Shown here in pieces: positions 43,658 through 53,802 of a stretch of DNA of 64,000 nucleotides (positions are counted from its first letter, which is position 1; every line of letters starts with the position of its first letter). The DNA comes from Oegoconia quadripuncta (Eukaryota > Arthropoda > Insecta > Lepidoptera > Autostichidae), in NCBI GenBank assembly GCA_949316235.1, contig OX438744.1, positions 25,841,578 through 25,905,577 of the forward strand. Reading direction: 5' to 3'. A program made the position numbers and the translations under genes. A model generated the notes under the pieces. The model was not told where the DNA came from, ran no database searches, and worked only from the letters and a program-made list of their open reading frames with translations.

Positions 43658-43834
43658 TTGTAATTTTTTCTTACACTTTTGTAGGTTGCAGCTCAGATAA
43701 AAACTTTAGTTGTGATCTTATTCTCAGCAGTCCTATTAGTTCTCGAGGATTCTAAGAGATGGCGCTGTTTTATTTACTAAGCGCGAAAAAGATTTGTTTT
43801 TGTGTTTGGGTGGTTGTCACAAATAAAAAATTGG
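43658..43834. other. Unassigned sequence
   Basis: Short spacer without features. Confidence 0.4.
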
Positions 43835-43847
43835 TTAAACATTTGCT

Positions 43848-44923
43848 TTTTTTCTTCGTTTTTTTTTTGGTTTCATTCTCTCCTTTAGGAGAAGGCAAAG
43901 GGATCTAGCCCATAACAGCTATGTCTTATTTATCTTATTTCTTCAGTTTGTAAGTCAGTCTCAGTCAAAACAAGTAATTCGTCGTATACTTGGCGTATAC
44001 AGAGTCTAGTCACGGGCAAGTCATTCTTCAGTAAAGTGGCAGAATGCTTTACAAAAGATTTTGGCGGCTTCTTGTGGGAACCCGAAAGCTCCGTTACGCA
44101 CTTTAATTTACACTTCCCTTCACTTGTACACCATCACTAACGTTTGCTGCACAATATTCTGCCATTATTAAGCTTCAAAAGTCAGAATGCACAAATTATA
44201 AGAATTATAAAGAAAAATGCTACTTCACTCGCCGAGTTCCCGCTAAAAAGCCTTTTTTTTTTCGTTTTATTCTCTCCTCTCGGAGAAGGCAAAGGGTTCT
44301 AAGCCCATACAGCCATGTCTTATTTCTCTTATTTCTTCAGTTTATAAGTCAGTCCCAGTCGAAACAAGTAATTCGTCGTATACTTGGCGTCTACAGAGTC
44401 TAGTCACGGTCAAGTCATTCTTCAGTAAAGAGGCAGAATGCTTTACAAAAGATTTTGGCGGCTTCTTGTGGGAACCCGAAAGCTCCGTTACGCACTTTAA
44501 TTTACACTTCCCTTCACTTGTACACCATCACTAACGTTTGCTGCACAATATTCTGCCATTATTAAGCTTCAAAAGTCAGAATGCACAAATTATAAGAATT
44601 ATAAAGAAAAATGCTACTTCACTCGCCGAGTTCCCGCTAAAAAGCCTTTTTTTTTTCGTTTTATTCTCTCCTCTCGGAGAAGGCAAAGGGTTCTAAGCCC
44701 ATACAGCCATGTCTTATTTCTCTTATTTCTTCAGTTTATAAGTCAGTCCCAGTCGAAACAAGTAATTCGTCGTATACTTGGCGTCTACAGAGTCTAGTCA
44801 CGGTCAAGTCATTCTTCAGTAAAGTGGCAGAAAAGCATTATTTTTTTTGATTGCAAAGAATTTGGCGGCTTCTTGTGCCCGAAAGCTTCGTTACGCACTT
44901 TTATTTACACTTCCCTTCACTTG
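43848..44923 (-). mobile_element. Repeat-E trimer in tandem
   Basis: Three head-to-tail Repeat-E units: 43848-44252, 44253-44646 and 44647-44923 (the last is 5'-truncated and altered). Units 2 and 3 are almost identical where they overlap. The whole block is flanked by the 13-base repeat TTAARCATTTGCT (43835-43847 and 44924-44936, one mismatch). Each unit ends in the antisense of AATAAAACGAAAAAAAA. Confidence 0.85.
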
Positions 44924-44936
44924 TTAAGCATTTGCT

Positions 44937-45224
44937 CTTGTCACGATTTTTTTTAAAACGAAAACGAGTAAGTCACTACACTAGTGATGGGAAGTGGGGC
45001 GAGTGAGGCGGCAGCAGAGATATATAATCTTTGTGCGTGTGTACCGGCCGGAATGTTTCGAGCTCGCTCGCTCACAGCGAGCACTTAACGACGTTTTGTT
45101 GGCGTTTAGTGGCTGTTCAGACTTAACCACAGATTATAGACTGGCAGGTAGACTTTAATCATATCTTTTTATTAAAAGACAGTTGTGATATATCGTGTTG
45201 TGGAAAAATTAAGTCTATCAGTCA
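44937..45224. other. Unassigned sequence
   Basis: Has GCTCGCT/AGCGAGC inverted words at 45068-45084 and GC-richer content than its surroundings. No element or exon was resolved. Confidence 0.35.
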
Positions 45225-45594
45225 GTCTTTTCAGTGCTATTGATTCCAGTGGACATTCAAAATTTACCTTTAAATAAATCCAAAACCATCATAAAACATA
45301 CATTATTTACCAAAGGCTACTATAAAATTTGTGACTATCTGGATGATAAGCAAGCATGGACATAGACCGCTCGGCGACGTTCAGTCTAATTATGCAATAC
45401 AAAATAATTGTAACCCAGACTTATTTAAAAGAGCAACCCTTGAGTTTCTTGCTCGTTCTTCTCTGCAGGGGAATCAGCTTTGTGAATGAGCAATAATGTC
45501 AAAAACTTTAATAATAAGATAAAAAATTTGACGTTTTCAAGTGATAATTTTTATCCTATGAAATAAATATTTTTTTTTGATTTTGATTTTACAT
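45225..45594 (+). pseudogene. LINE-K C-terminal end and 3' UTR
   Basis: Encodes IPVDIQNLPLNKSKTIIKHT, KGYYKICDYLDDKQAW and a stop. It is related to LINE-D at the same position but with a different tail (GTTTTCAAGTGATAATTTTT). Confidence 0.65.
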
Positions 45595-45820
45595 TTTATG
45601 TTAATCAATTTTTTTTTATGAACACAAGTAATAATATAATTAAGTTTTTAATCATTTTATCTACCTGGCCTGGAGATTTGAAAGACAGGTATTCGGACCC
45701 TAGTCTTAGAAAATTGTTTACGCTCGTTTTTAGGTGGGAAACGTGGGAGTCCATTGTTGGACGTAGGCTATACGGAGTCCTAAAAGCTCGTTTACTGACA
45801 ACCGGTCTCCTTAATAATAT

Positions 45821-46070
45821 TAAATAAATATTCATGGACATAGACATCAGCTTAGTTACACACTAAGCAATATAGGCTTGTGTTGTGGATACCGGATGGT
45901 TGATATACTACATAAATACATTTTTCTTTGTAATTAAATGCTTATTATAAATTTTAACATCCATAACTCGGGTACACATGTCCGTATTCATCATACAAAC
46001 ATATGCCCCTAGCGAGATGCGAACCCGCGTCCTTTTGGTATAGTAGTCAGAGTTTCTAACCACTACACAA
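45821..46070 (-). mobile_element. SINE-B copy
   Basis: Minus strand, full body. The B box is mutated (GGTTCGCATCTCGC) and the head end is decayed. Confidence 0.8.
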
Positions 46071-46084
46071 ATATGAACGAGTTA

Positions 46085-46200
46085 TGGAAAGGAAGAGGAA
46101 GACCACGGTAAAGATGGATGGTTTGTATTAGGGACGATATGAATGATAATGGAGTGAATAATAAGATAACCACTGATCCTTATCAGGATGAAAACCATCA
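46085..46200 (+). pseudogene. LINE C-terminal scrap
   Basis: Encodes GKGRGRPR, a stop, RWMVCIRDDMNDNGVNNK. The basic RGRPR block followed by RWxxCIxDDM is common at the end of insect LINE reverse transcriptases. Confidence 0.5.
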
Positions 46201-46485
46201 TCATCATCTTCTTGCCCTGGTCTCAATTTATTTTGTATTGGCGTAGTACGTCTTTTTCTTACTTTCTTCCTTAAGAATTTTCATTACATTCGATAAGCTA
46301 GCTTATTAGAAGCTCGTCCCCGTTTCCTGTACTTATGCAGAAAAATAACAACTTCAATTTTAGGGTGACTGCAATAGGTAAGTCAATACCACAATGATAT
46401 TATAAAGTCAAGGTGTCCATAGTTATTGCGTGACTTTGTCCACAATACTTTTGGATAAAATCCTCAGTTCCGTCACCACTTGAGC
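46201..46485. other. Unassigned sequence
   Basis: Nothing recognised. Confidence 0.35.
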
Positions 46486-46573
46486 GTAAACATATGCCCC
46501 TAGCGGGATTCGTTCCCGCGACATTTTGGTATAGTAATTAGAGATTCTAACCACTGCACCAAACAGGTGGTCG
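46486..46573 (-). mobile_element. SINE-B head fragment
   Basis: Only the tRNA-like head with GGGAACGAATCCCGC and an A-box relic. The body is missing. Confidence 0.75.
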
Positions 46574-46810
46574 TTCATAATACAGCAAATCGTTTTCACA
46601 ATCGCCGCCGCCTGAAAATGTCAGCGGAAAGGGAAGATAAAAGAATAACTAGTATGGCGCTCTTACTGGGATGGCCACGGACTGGACTCTTGGAGCTGAA
46701 TTCTGGTAAATGGGTCATTCGCTTTTCATTTTATGAGCAGTCCTCGTCCAGCCGCTGTCAGAGGAATCGGTAGAGAAGTGCAGCTCTTACGATTCAGAGG
46801 TTAATATACA

Positions 46811-47112
46811 TTTTTTTTTATTCATAACGGGTTGGTACTTGACCACAATCACACCTGATGTTAAGTGAAAATGAGGTCGAAGGTGGAAGCGTACTGACCC
46901 GGAAACCCCAACACATTTGGGGACTGGCTATCTTATCTCTGACAACCGGATCACAACAATGCTATTAACATTGCTGCTTGGCGGCAGATTTAGATAACAT
47001 GGTGGTAGCTAGCCAGGCGGTCATTTGAAATGCCCTACCACCAACCAAACCGAGTACTTAAACATGTACCCCGCTAGGGATCGAACCCGCGACCTCCGAA
47101 TCGTAAACCCAA
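46811..47112 (-). mobile_element. SINE-A, truncated after the A box
   Basis: Minus strand. Same missing 5' segment as the 29.4 kb copy. B box intact (GGTTCGATCCCTAG). Confidence 0.85.
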
Positions 47113-47280
47113 TAAATAATAATAAATAAAACACACAGTCCTCATCGCTCTCCGATAACGTTAGCAGAAATAATAATTCTGATTCTATTGTATTCTGCGA
47201 CCATTTAATGTATTTGCATTATGTGTTTAACCGCCTCCGTGACTCATTGTAAACAAAATAGGGTTTACGAATCGGAGGTT

Positions 47281-47473
47281 GGAAATGTTGCTCGCACGCC
47301 TTCTCGCTGTCGCTTAATAGCGACCTTTTAGGTAGCTCTTCAAGCTCCCAAAATCTTGAGATTTGTTGATCTAGCTTGTCTGGCATTGTATAGTCATCCC
47401 TTGAGAAATTACAAATAATGTTACTAGGTTCACAGTTAGGCTGGCTGGTGTCAGGCCCTATTATTTTTAACAT
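47281..47473 (-). pseudogene. BEL/Pao protease-RT linker fragment
   Basis: The minus strand encodes DKLDQQISRFWELEELPKRS and LLSDSEKACEQHFQ. This resembles the segment between the A17-type protease and reverse transcriptase of BEL/Pao polyproteins. The frame then runs into SINE-A sequence at 47280, so the later residues are spurious. Confidence 0.65.
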
Positions 47474-47560
47474 TTCCAGGCTACTACTACGAGACTGGAA
47501 TCGGGCCGTTTTCGAGTTCGGCTTCCACTAAAGGATGCGCCTGATCGCCTAGGCGATACA

Positions 47561-47611
47561 TCCACACTAACAAGAATTCTCAACAATGTTGAGAATTCTT
47601 GTTAGTGTGGA
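47561..47611. repeat. 51-bp near-perfect palindrome
   Basis: Two exact 25-base arms (TCCACACTAACAAGAATTCT... and its complement) around a single A. Located at the inner edge of the presumed BEL LTR. Confidence 0.92.
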
Positions 47612-47713
47612 TTATTTCTTCAATAATTACACCAATTAATATAAAACTATTCTTTATTATTTACTTTTAAGCTTTTATTACAAAATCAAAATAGCAGCGT
47701 CTGCGTTCTAACA
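47587..47713 (-). mobile_element. Possible BEL/Pao LTR
   Basis: On the minus strand the stretch starts TGTTAGAACGCAGACGC, contains AATAAA and ends with AAGAATTCTCAACA. TG/CA-type borders and the position after the integrase frame suit a short LTR, but no second LTR was seen for comparison. Confidence 0.35.
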
Positions 47714-47865
47714 TGATATAAAATTGTATATAAGATGGCCGCCAGGCGGCGCAGGAGAGGTACGCGCGGGAACCGCTAGTGCGTTTGGTTATTGCCATTC
47801 TTGGCGTAGACATACTCCGGGGCGGGTTAAAATGTACAGCTGCAGGCTTGGCGCAGATTGTGCTT

Positions 47866-48170
47866 TCAGTTCTCGATCTCAGGTTTTGGTAAAGGGCAGT
47901 GGCGAGTTAATGCTCTTCTTATGAGTCCTCTTGCTATAATGATATCGGCGACACGGCAGATACCGTCTGGTCCTTGGAATAGTTTGGCAACACGGCCGAG
48001 ACGCCAGTTTAGTGGTGGCACGTTATCTTCTTGGATGAGGACCAGATCATTATTTTGTAAGGAGCCTGTATTCTGCTTCCATTTTGTACGTTGTTGAAGT
48101 TCGCAAATGTAATCACGTTGCCAGCGCTGCCAAAATTGTTGGCGCATTTTTTCGATCTTGGCATAACGGG
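47866..48170 (-). pseudogene. BEL/Pao integrase C-terminal domain (DUF5641-like)
   Basis: Minus-strand frame with KIEKMRQQFWQRWQRDYI, CELQQRTKWKQN, LQNNDLVLIQEDNVPPLNWR, LGRVAKLFQGPDGICRVADI and RRALTRHCPLP to a stop at 47866. This order is the hallmark of the domain after the integrase core in BEL/Pao retrotransposons, which handles DNA joining in the parent element. The frame is intact over about 100 codons but isolated from all other enzyme domains. Confidence 0.85.
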
Positions 48171-48173
48171 ATA

Positions 48174-48221
48174 CGAATCTCCACCGACAAGAGCATGGCT
48201 CTTAAATCAGATGATGATGAT
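48174..48221 (+). mobile_element. LINE-V 3' tip with (ATG)n tail
   Basis: GAGCATGGCTCTTAAATCAG followed by ATGATGATGATGA is the sense end of LINE-V. It directly precedes the duplicated SINE-A target. Confidence 0.65.
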
Positions 48222-48534
48222 GAATCGGAGGTTGCGGGTTCGATTCCCAGCGGGGTACATTTTAGTAATCTGGTTGGTTGGTGGTAAGGCATTTTAAATG
48301 TCCGCCTGGCTATCTACCACCACCTTATCTAAGTCTGCCGCCAAACAGCAATGTCAAAATAGCATTGTTGAATTCAATTTATTTGTGATAGATAGCCAGT
48401 CACCGAAATAAGATGGGGTTTCCAAGTCAGTACGCTTCCACCTTCGGCCTCATTTTCACTTAACGTCAGGTTTAAGGTTAAGTACTAACATAAAAAAAAA
48501 GAACACAAACACATAAAGATGTTTATGATGACAG

Positions 48535-48765
48535 ATGGAAGTGTATCTCTTGGTTTCGGCACGTTAAAAGAACAGAACTAACCTGTCTCTTCCCGTGGGT
48601 GTCGTAAAAGGCGAGTAAGAGACTTTCCACCAAAAACCATCTATATGGGCTTACACGTTTTAACGTCGGTGGGGTGGTCCCGTTACGTGTGCATTTCAGT
48701 AGTTTGAAAAAAAAAAGCGCATATTTGGGATATCTCTGACCACTCATTTGGGACGTGATCTATGA
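48535..48765 (+). mobile_element. Repeat-Q, uninterrupted copy
   Basis: Best copy: TTTCGGCACGTTAAAAG, CTTCCCGTGGGTGTCG, ACCATCTATATGGGC, GTTACGTGTGCATTTC and ATATCTCTGACCACTC in order. Non-coding, class unknown. Confidence 0.65.
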
Positions 48766-49189
48766 GTCAATACTACTTTAGAAAAGGAGGATCAACTGCT
48801 TCGTAGGCCTTAATATAATCCATCGAATTTTGCAATTTTTTAAATTAGATAATCTCCTTGATGTCCAGTTACGCAAACTCGTTACATCAGTGTTGCGAGC
48901 AGCTAACGGGATTCAGAGGAAATTCGATTTAATTACAAAACGTTAATTGCAGCGAAGTTGAAATTGGAATGGAAATAAGTTTGAAAAAAGAACAAACTTT
49001 AGCACCGGAGCGGGCTCGATTTTAAGTCGACGCTTCTTTACAATGTTTGTTTGGATTCTGGAACGGCCAGTCACCACGGGTTAAATAATTTTTGGGACTT
49101 TTTAATGTCATCGAAAAACATTCCTATGAACTTATTTATTTAAACCACTGCGTACATACAGTTTTTCTTTAATGACATGCATATATACA
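48766..49189. other. Unassigned sequence
   Basis: Nothing recognised. Confidence 0.4.
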
Positions 49190-49465
49190 TGACGACCTGT
49201 TTGGTGTAGTGATTAAAAACGCTGACGGCTATGCCAAAACGTCGCGAGTTCGAATCCCGCCAGGGGCATATGTTTTTAAGATGAATACAGTTATGATGGA
49301 TGTTTTCCATTTATACATACCTATATGTAATCATTTACAAAAAAAATGTATTTGTGTAGTTTATCAACCATCTGACATCCATAACACAAGCCTAGATGCT
49401 TACTGTGGACCTAGATGGCGCTGTGTGTATGTGCAAATTTATTTATTTATTTTATTTATTTATAT
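49190..49465 (+). mobile_element. SINE-B copy
   Basis: Full length with head TTTGGTGTAGTGATTAAAAA and B box AGTTCGAATCCCGCC, ending in (TTTA)n. Confidence 0.88.
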
Positions 49466-49689
49466 ATAAGTAAAGAAACAGAAAGAAAATACAAAGAGAG
49501 TGTGTGCCGCAGTAACAAAAATGGGTCATAACTCAATGTGGCACATCACTCAAAGAGCGAAACACTGGTTCCGCCACAGAAAAATTCTCGAGTCCTTGTG
49601 TTTTAAAAGCAGTGTGTAAATAGCTGGCACTTTATTGTGTTCTATGAAAATTAAAAAGAAAACCTCATTTAGACCCTAGAGATAAAAAT

Positions 49690-49940
49690 ATATCATCATC
49701 ATCTCAGCCCGTAAACATCCCACTGCAGGGATATAGGCTTTTCCTCGTATAATGAGGGAGCTGGCCCAATGCGGGTTGGGGACTTCACATGCCTTGGAAT
49801 TTTTATTTCTCAGGCATGCAGGTTTCCTCACGGTGTTTTCCTTTACTGTTTAAATGCAGTCGGATAAATGCACATAAGTAATTAAATTAAATTTTAAAAC
49901 TCATTGGTTCATGGCCTGCATGGGAGTCGAAAACGGATCT
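49690..49940 (+). mobile_element. Repeat-O copy
   Basis: Starts (ATC)n then AGCCCGTAAACATCCCACTG and continues through ACTTCACATGCCTTGG, TTCTCAGGCATGCAGG and GTCGGATAAATGCACA, shared with 61.0 kb. Probably the antisense 3' end of a LINE with a (GAT)n tail. Confidence 0.65.
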
Positions 49941-50557
49941 CCCAAATTGAGAGATCGCTTCTTTCGCGTTTGTATATTAGTCCGTAAAGCTGTAAGATAC
50001 ATATTTAGAGCATGAAAATCAGTAAACATAATACCATGTCCAATTAGAATATGTCCGCTCAAAATCTTACAAAACGCTTCCCTAATGGTGATCCTACAAT
50101 GTCGAAGCGAGCCGAGAAAGGGTGTTAATTAGGGATATTTTTGAGCGTTTTAAGTTGGTTTATTTGCGCCCCCGTCTGCTTGTTTGTCTGCGCCCATGGA
50201 AAACAGGGTTCGGTGGCGAAACGTAAATATATCGTTTAGTATTCGTGAAAAACCGTAATCCCGGTAACTCGGTGGGCTTTGGGAAAGGGAGGTAAATGTT
50301 TACGGGATTTAACTAGCTGTGACGCTAGATGGGTGGGATTTTTAGGTCTGAGTAGCTCATTATCCACTCTCTTGTCCCTCGGTCTTATACCCCACAGAGA
50401 AGGCTTCGACGCTATTTCCGGAGTACTACCGGTCTGATTGTATCGTATCATGTTTGTACATTTTTAACCCCTGACGAAGAACGAGGGGTGTTGTGCGTTT
50501 GACGGCGGTGTGTGTGGACGTATGCCCAGTCTTTGTCCTAATTCTTGATCCTGATTT
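49941..50557. other. Unassigned sequence
   Basis: Nothing recognised. Confidence 0.4.
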
Positions 50558-50844
50558 AACCGCCTTCGTAGCTATAAACAATATGTTTACGAATCGGAGG
50601 TCGCTGGTTCAATCCCCAGCGGGGTACATGTTAAATGTCCGTCTGGCTAGCTACCATTTTATCTAAATCTGCCGCCAAACTGCAATGTTAATAGCATTGT
50701 TGTGTTCCGGTTGTCAGAGATAAGATAGCCAGTCCCCCAAATAAGCTGGGGTTTCCGAGTCAGTACGCTGCCACCTTAGTCTCATCTTCACTTAACATCA
50801 GGTGTGATTGAGGTCAACTGAAAACCCGTTGTGGATAAAAAAAA
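50558..50844 (+). mobile_element. SINE-A copy, internally deleted
   Basis: The head has small deletions. The CGGTTTGGTTGGTGGTAGGG section is missing. B box is GGTTCAATCCCC and the 3' A-run is kept. Confidence 0.85.
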
Positions 50845-50865
50845 GTCCTATTAAAAGCACATTAA

Positions 50866-50950
50866 ATAAATAGAAATATCTTTGCACATGCATACAGCGC
50901 CATCTAGTTCCACATTAAGCAACTAGGCTTGTATTATAGATACCAGATGA
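50866..50950 (-). mobile_element. SINE-B 3' fragment
   Basis: Minus strand, only the last 85 bases (antisense of ATGGCGCTGTATGCATG and the tail). Confidence 0.7.
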
Positions 50951-50999
50951 AATATTTCCACTAACACTTACTATTCTGAATCAGGTTCACGATAATTAT

Positions 51000-51125
51000 C
51001 TTATCAGGTTCAGGATGTCCACTGCTCTATTGCTGAACTTAGGCCTCCCCCATAGATTTCCGACCTTTTGGAAGAGGTCTACATCCAGCGATTTCCTTCC
51101 GATCATCATCTGGTCATCCATCCAC
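51000..51125 (-). pseudogene. LINE-X-like 3' coding end
   Basis: GTCCACTGCTCTATTGC, TTAGGCCTCCCCCATAG and ACATCCAGCGATTTCC match the antisense of the LINE-X ending (SRWMQ ... EEAYIQQWT) at 1.5 kb. Confidence 0.5.
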
Positions 51126-51548
51126 CTTGTGAGTGGACGTAATACGCTTTCTGAATAATTTAATGTATTCACTTTACTTTCTGGTTATGTCGCAATGTTT
51201 TTGGACTCAAAACAAAACAGAGAGATATACATGAATATTAATTAATTTCATAATTAATTCTCTCCTCATACGAATATAATTATTGCGGAATATTCAGAAG
51301 TTCGCGATACTCGTTTCAAATATTCTGACGTCCTATAAACACTCGACGACCCGGAATGGGGTTATGTTTTCGATTAATTAAATAGACAATGCTTTGAGAA
51401 TAACGTAATGCAGGCTATTGAAGCTAAACGACGCTATTGGTGGAAATCTTGGAAATCTAAACCTTCATGGTATGTAATTTGTCATGTAATTTGAGCATAT
51501 AGTAGCATATATACAAATCATTGTGCTTTCTCTAAACTTCAAAACTTC
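51126..51548. other. Unassigned sequence
   Basis: Nothing recognised. Confidence 0.35.
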
Positions 51549-51760
51549 AAACTTCAAACTTCAAGCATTTATTTCAACGTAAGATACAATGATATCATTT
51601 GTTGAATGTCAATTTAAATCTATTGGAAATAAAAATAGGGCTTAAGCATTTTTCGGTCAGTCAGTATGTCCAAGCTACCACCGCTTCGGAAAGGGAAATC
51701 ATCTGTGGGAAAAGAAGCGGCGCAAGAAACCCACAGGATCATTTTTCTTTTCTTTTTTTT
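51549..51760 (-). mobile_element. LINE-J-related 3' UTR
   Basis: CATTTATTTCAACGTAAGAT, then GTTGAATGTCAATTTAAAT, and AAGAAGCGGCGCAAGAAAC. This has the same layout as the LINE-J 3' ends at 6.9 and 32.1 kb but is diverged. Confidence 0.5.
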
Positions 51761-52009
51761 TGATAAATATAAAAGTATACAACAAATACTATTTTATAAT
51801 TTTTGGGTGCTGGGCGAAGTATACCAAGCGTTTTTGTCATTCAGATGGTCACAATAACCTTTTTTTGTTAATATTGTGTTTGATTAGATGTTTAATGGAT
51901 GTTTTGTTTGTCTATGATTCTTTACTGGACCTATATGATGCCACAAACAATCCGCTAGGTGTTGCTGCGCTTCAGTCCTCAGGATATTCTTGACACCAAC
52001 TCACTATAA

Positions 52010-52310
52010 TGGAGATTGTATCTTACTCCAAGATCTGCCGTCATCATCAGCTTATCCTAGTCTACCTGGATATAGACCTCTCCGAAGCCATGCCACCTGG
52101 TTATCCACTTTCAGTTACTATCCCCGCCATGCTCAGATCTTCGCACCGTTTAGGTGGGCGTGTATTCAACGCTTTGCGAGACGTGGTCTTCACTCCAGAA
52201 CCGATTTTCCCAACGACCATCGGTTCTGTGATAAACGTGGTTAGCCTATTGCTACTTCAGCTTACCAATTCTCGGAGCTATGTCAGCAACTCTCTTTTTT
52301 ATAATGAATC
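52010..52310. mobile_element. Decayed LINE 3' end, probably antisense
   Basis: Contains GTCTACCTGGATATAGACC, GGTGGGCGTGTATTCAACG and CGGAGCTATGTCAGCAAC. The last resembles the end of the 2.1 kb LINE-X region. No continuous frame; the assignment is tentative. Confidence 0.35.
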
Positions 52311-52380
52311 ATGTAATCTGAGCATAATTAGGTATCAACGTAAAATAGAATAAGCACTCATGTGCCGTTCAATTAGTTTT

Positions 52381-52430
52381 CGATTAGCGAAGTTAAGCAA
52401 CGTCTGGCACGGTCTCTCCTAGGATGGGTA
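52381..52430 (+). pseudogene. 5S rRNA-like fragment
   Basis: CGAAGTTAAGCAACGTCTGG, CACGGTC and GGATGGGT, in order and spacing, match the middle-to-3' part of eukaryotic 5S rRNA (about residues 60-110), including internal-promoter sequence. The 5' third is missing, so it is a pseudogene or a 5S-derived SINE, not a working gene. Confidence 0.7.
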
Positions 52431-52621
52431 TCCACACTAGTTTAACCTTAAATAGATTCAATTGAAGGCAGTTGTTAGGCAAATCGATGGCCTATAATGG
52501 CGGCTTAAGACACTTACTATTCTGACAAAAATCTACTAATTTGTTCGTTCACAAGTTCGTGAACGAAATAGATGTGTGGCTGTGTTCACATTAGTTGGTA
52601 CTATTTTGATTGTTTCAAGCG

Positions 52622-52953
52622 TTTTTTTTATGCTCAACGGGTTGATACTTGCCCTCAATCACACCTGATGTTATGTGAAGATGAGGTAGAAGGTGGAAGC
52701 GTACTGACACGGAAACCGCAACACATTTGGGGGACTGGCTATCTTATCTCTGATAACCGGAACACAACAATGCTATTAACACTGCTGCTTGGTGGCAGAT
52801 TTAGATAAGATGGTGGTAGCTAGCCAGGCAGACATTTGAAATGCCGTACCACCAACCAAACCGAGTACTTAAACATGTACCCCGCTGGGGATCGAACCCG
52901 CGACCTCCGAATCGTAAATCCAATGTTGTTTTCATTGAGCCCCGGAGGCGGTT
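52622..52953 (-). mobile_element. SINE-A, full length
   Basis: Minus strand, complete from head to A-run. TGTTTCAA occurs just outside both ends and may be a short target duplication. Confidence 0.9.
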
Positions 52954-52991
52954 AAAAGTGTTTCAACAACCACGTCCATACACAGTAATAT

Positions 52992-53270
52992 AAAATAATA
53001 AATAAATAATAAATATCCTTAGACATACACACAGCACCATCTAGTTCCACAGTAAGCAATTATAGGCTTGTGTTGTGGATACCAGATGGTTGATATACTA
53101 CACAAATACTTTTTTTTTGTAAATAAATACTTATTATAAATGAAAACATCCATAACTCGGGTACACATGTCCGTATTCATCACACAAACATATGCCCCTA
53201 GCGGGATTCGAACCCGCAACCTTTTGGTATAGTGGTCAGAGTTGCTAACCACTACACCAAACAGGTCGTC
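52992..53270 (-). mobile_element. SINE-B, full length
   Basis: Minus strand with intact A box GGTGTAGTGGTTAGCA and B box GGTTCGAATCCCGC. One of the best preserved copies. Confidence 0.9.
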
Positions 53271-53787
53271 AATATATAACTGGTAGTTGCACCATTCGTT
53301 GACTTTGTATGATGAGACAACGCTGATGAGGCACTCGGGAGGTACAGAACGCTGCCTCATTTTAATCAGTTGTTTTGCCTCTTACGTCAGTTTGTAGGAT
53401 CGTTTGATTAACATGTTGTAGGCTTCTGTACCGTACTGACCGTACCCGAACATAATCTACATAATAATAATTGGTTTCCATAAATACAGCTACACCACAG
53501 TATACAGTTACATACAGAAAAAAAAAGAACAATAAAGAATTTGTGCCATTTTCCGGTAGAACTCATTGACTGGTGATTGTGCTGGAAACACGAGATGACA
53601 GTCACCACCGTCCTTCAGCATGTCGCAGACATTGGAGAACACTTTCCTGATACTACGAGCTCATCATTCCAATATATTGTTATTTATATCATATTTTGTG
53701 AGGCCTCAGCATGTTGGCAAGTATAGCAACACTGTGGCAGCGGTAGCTACCTGGCAACTCTAGAGGTGACAGGTGAGTCTATCTGGT
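53271..53787. other. Unassigned sequence
   Basis: Nothing recognised. Confidence 0.4.
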
Positions 53788-53802
53788 ATTCAACTGTGAA
53801 AG

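Larger units (their letters stand above)
47281..48221. mobile_element. BEL/Pao plus LINE-V chimeric insertion
   Basis: 941 bases. From left to right: antisense BEL/Pao protease-RT linker, a possible LTR with a 51-bp palindrome, antisense BEL/Pao integrase C-terminus, then 48 bases of LINE-V 3' end in sense with an (ATG)n tail. The BEL parts are out of genomic order, with the integrase end upstream of the protease/RT part on the minus strand. Confidence 0.7.
47229..48500 (+). mobile_element. SINE-A split by a chimeric insertion
   Basis: The head is at 47229-47280 and the remainder at 48222-48500. The 12 bases GAATCGGAGGTT occur at both edges (47269-47280 and 48222-48233), as expected for a target-site duplication made by the insert. 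Confidence 0.88.

Noticed and set aside
43848..44923. CRISPR-like or satellite array
   Set aside because: The spacing is that of whole 394-base retroposon units with A-tails and an outer target duplication.
47281..48221. Intact BEL/Pao retrotransposon
   Set aside because: Only the integrase end and a protease/RT linker are present, in permuted order. Gag, most of RT and RNase H are missing.
48001..48297. Plus-strand open frames across the BEL integrase region
   Set aside because: Antisense shadows of the integrase C-terminal frame and of SINE-A.
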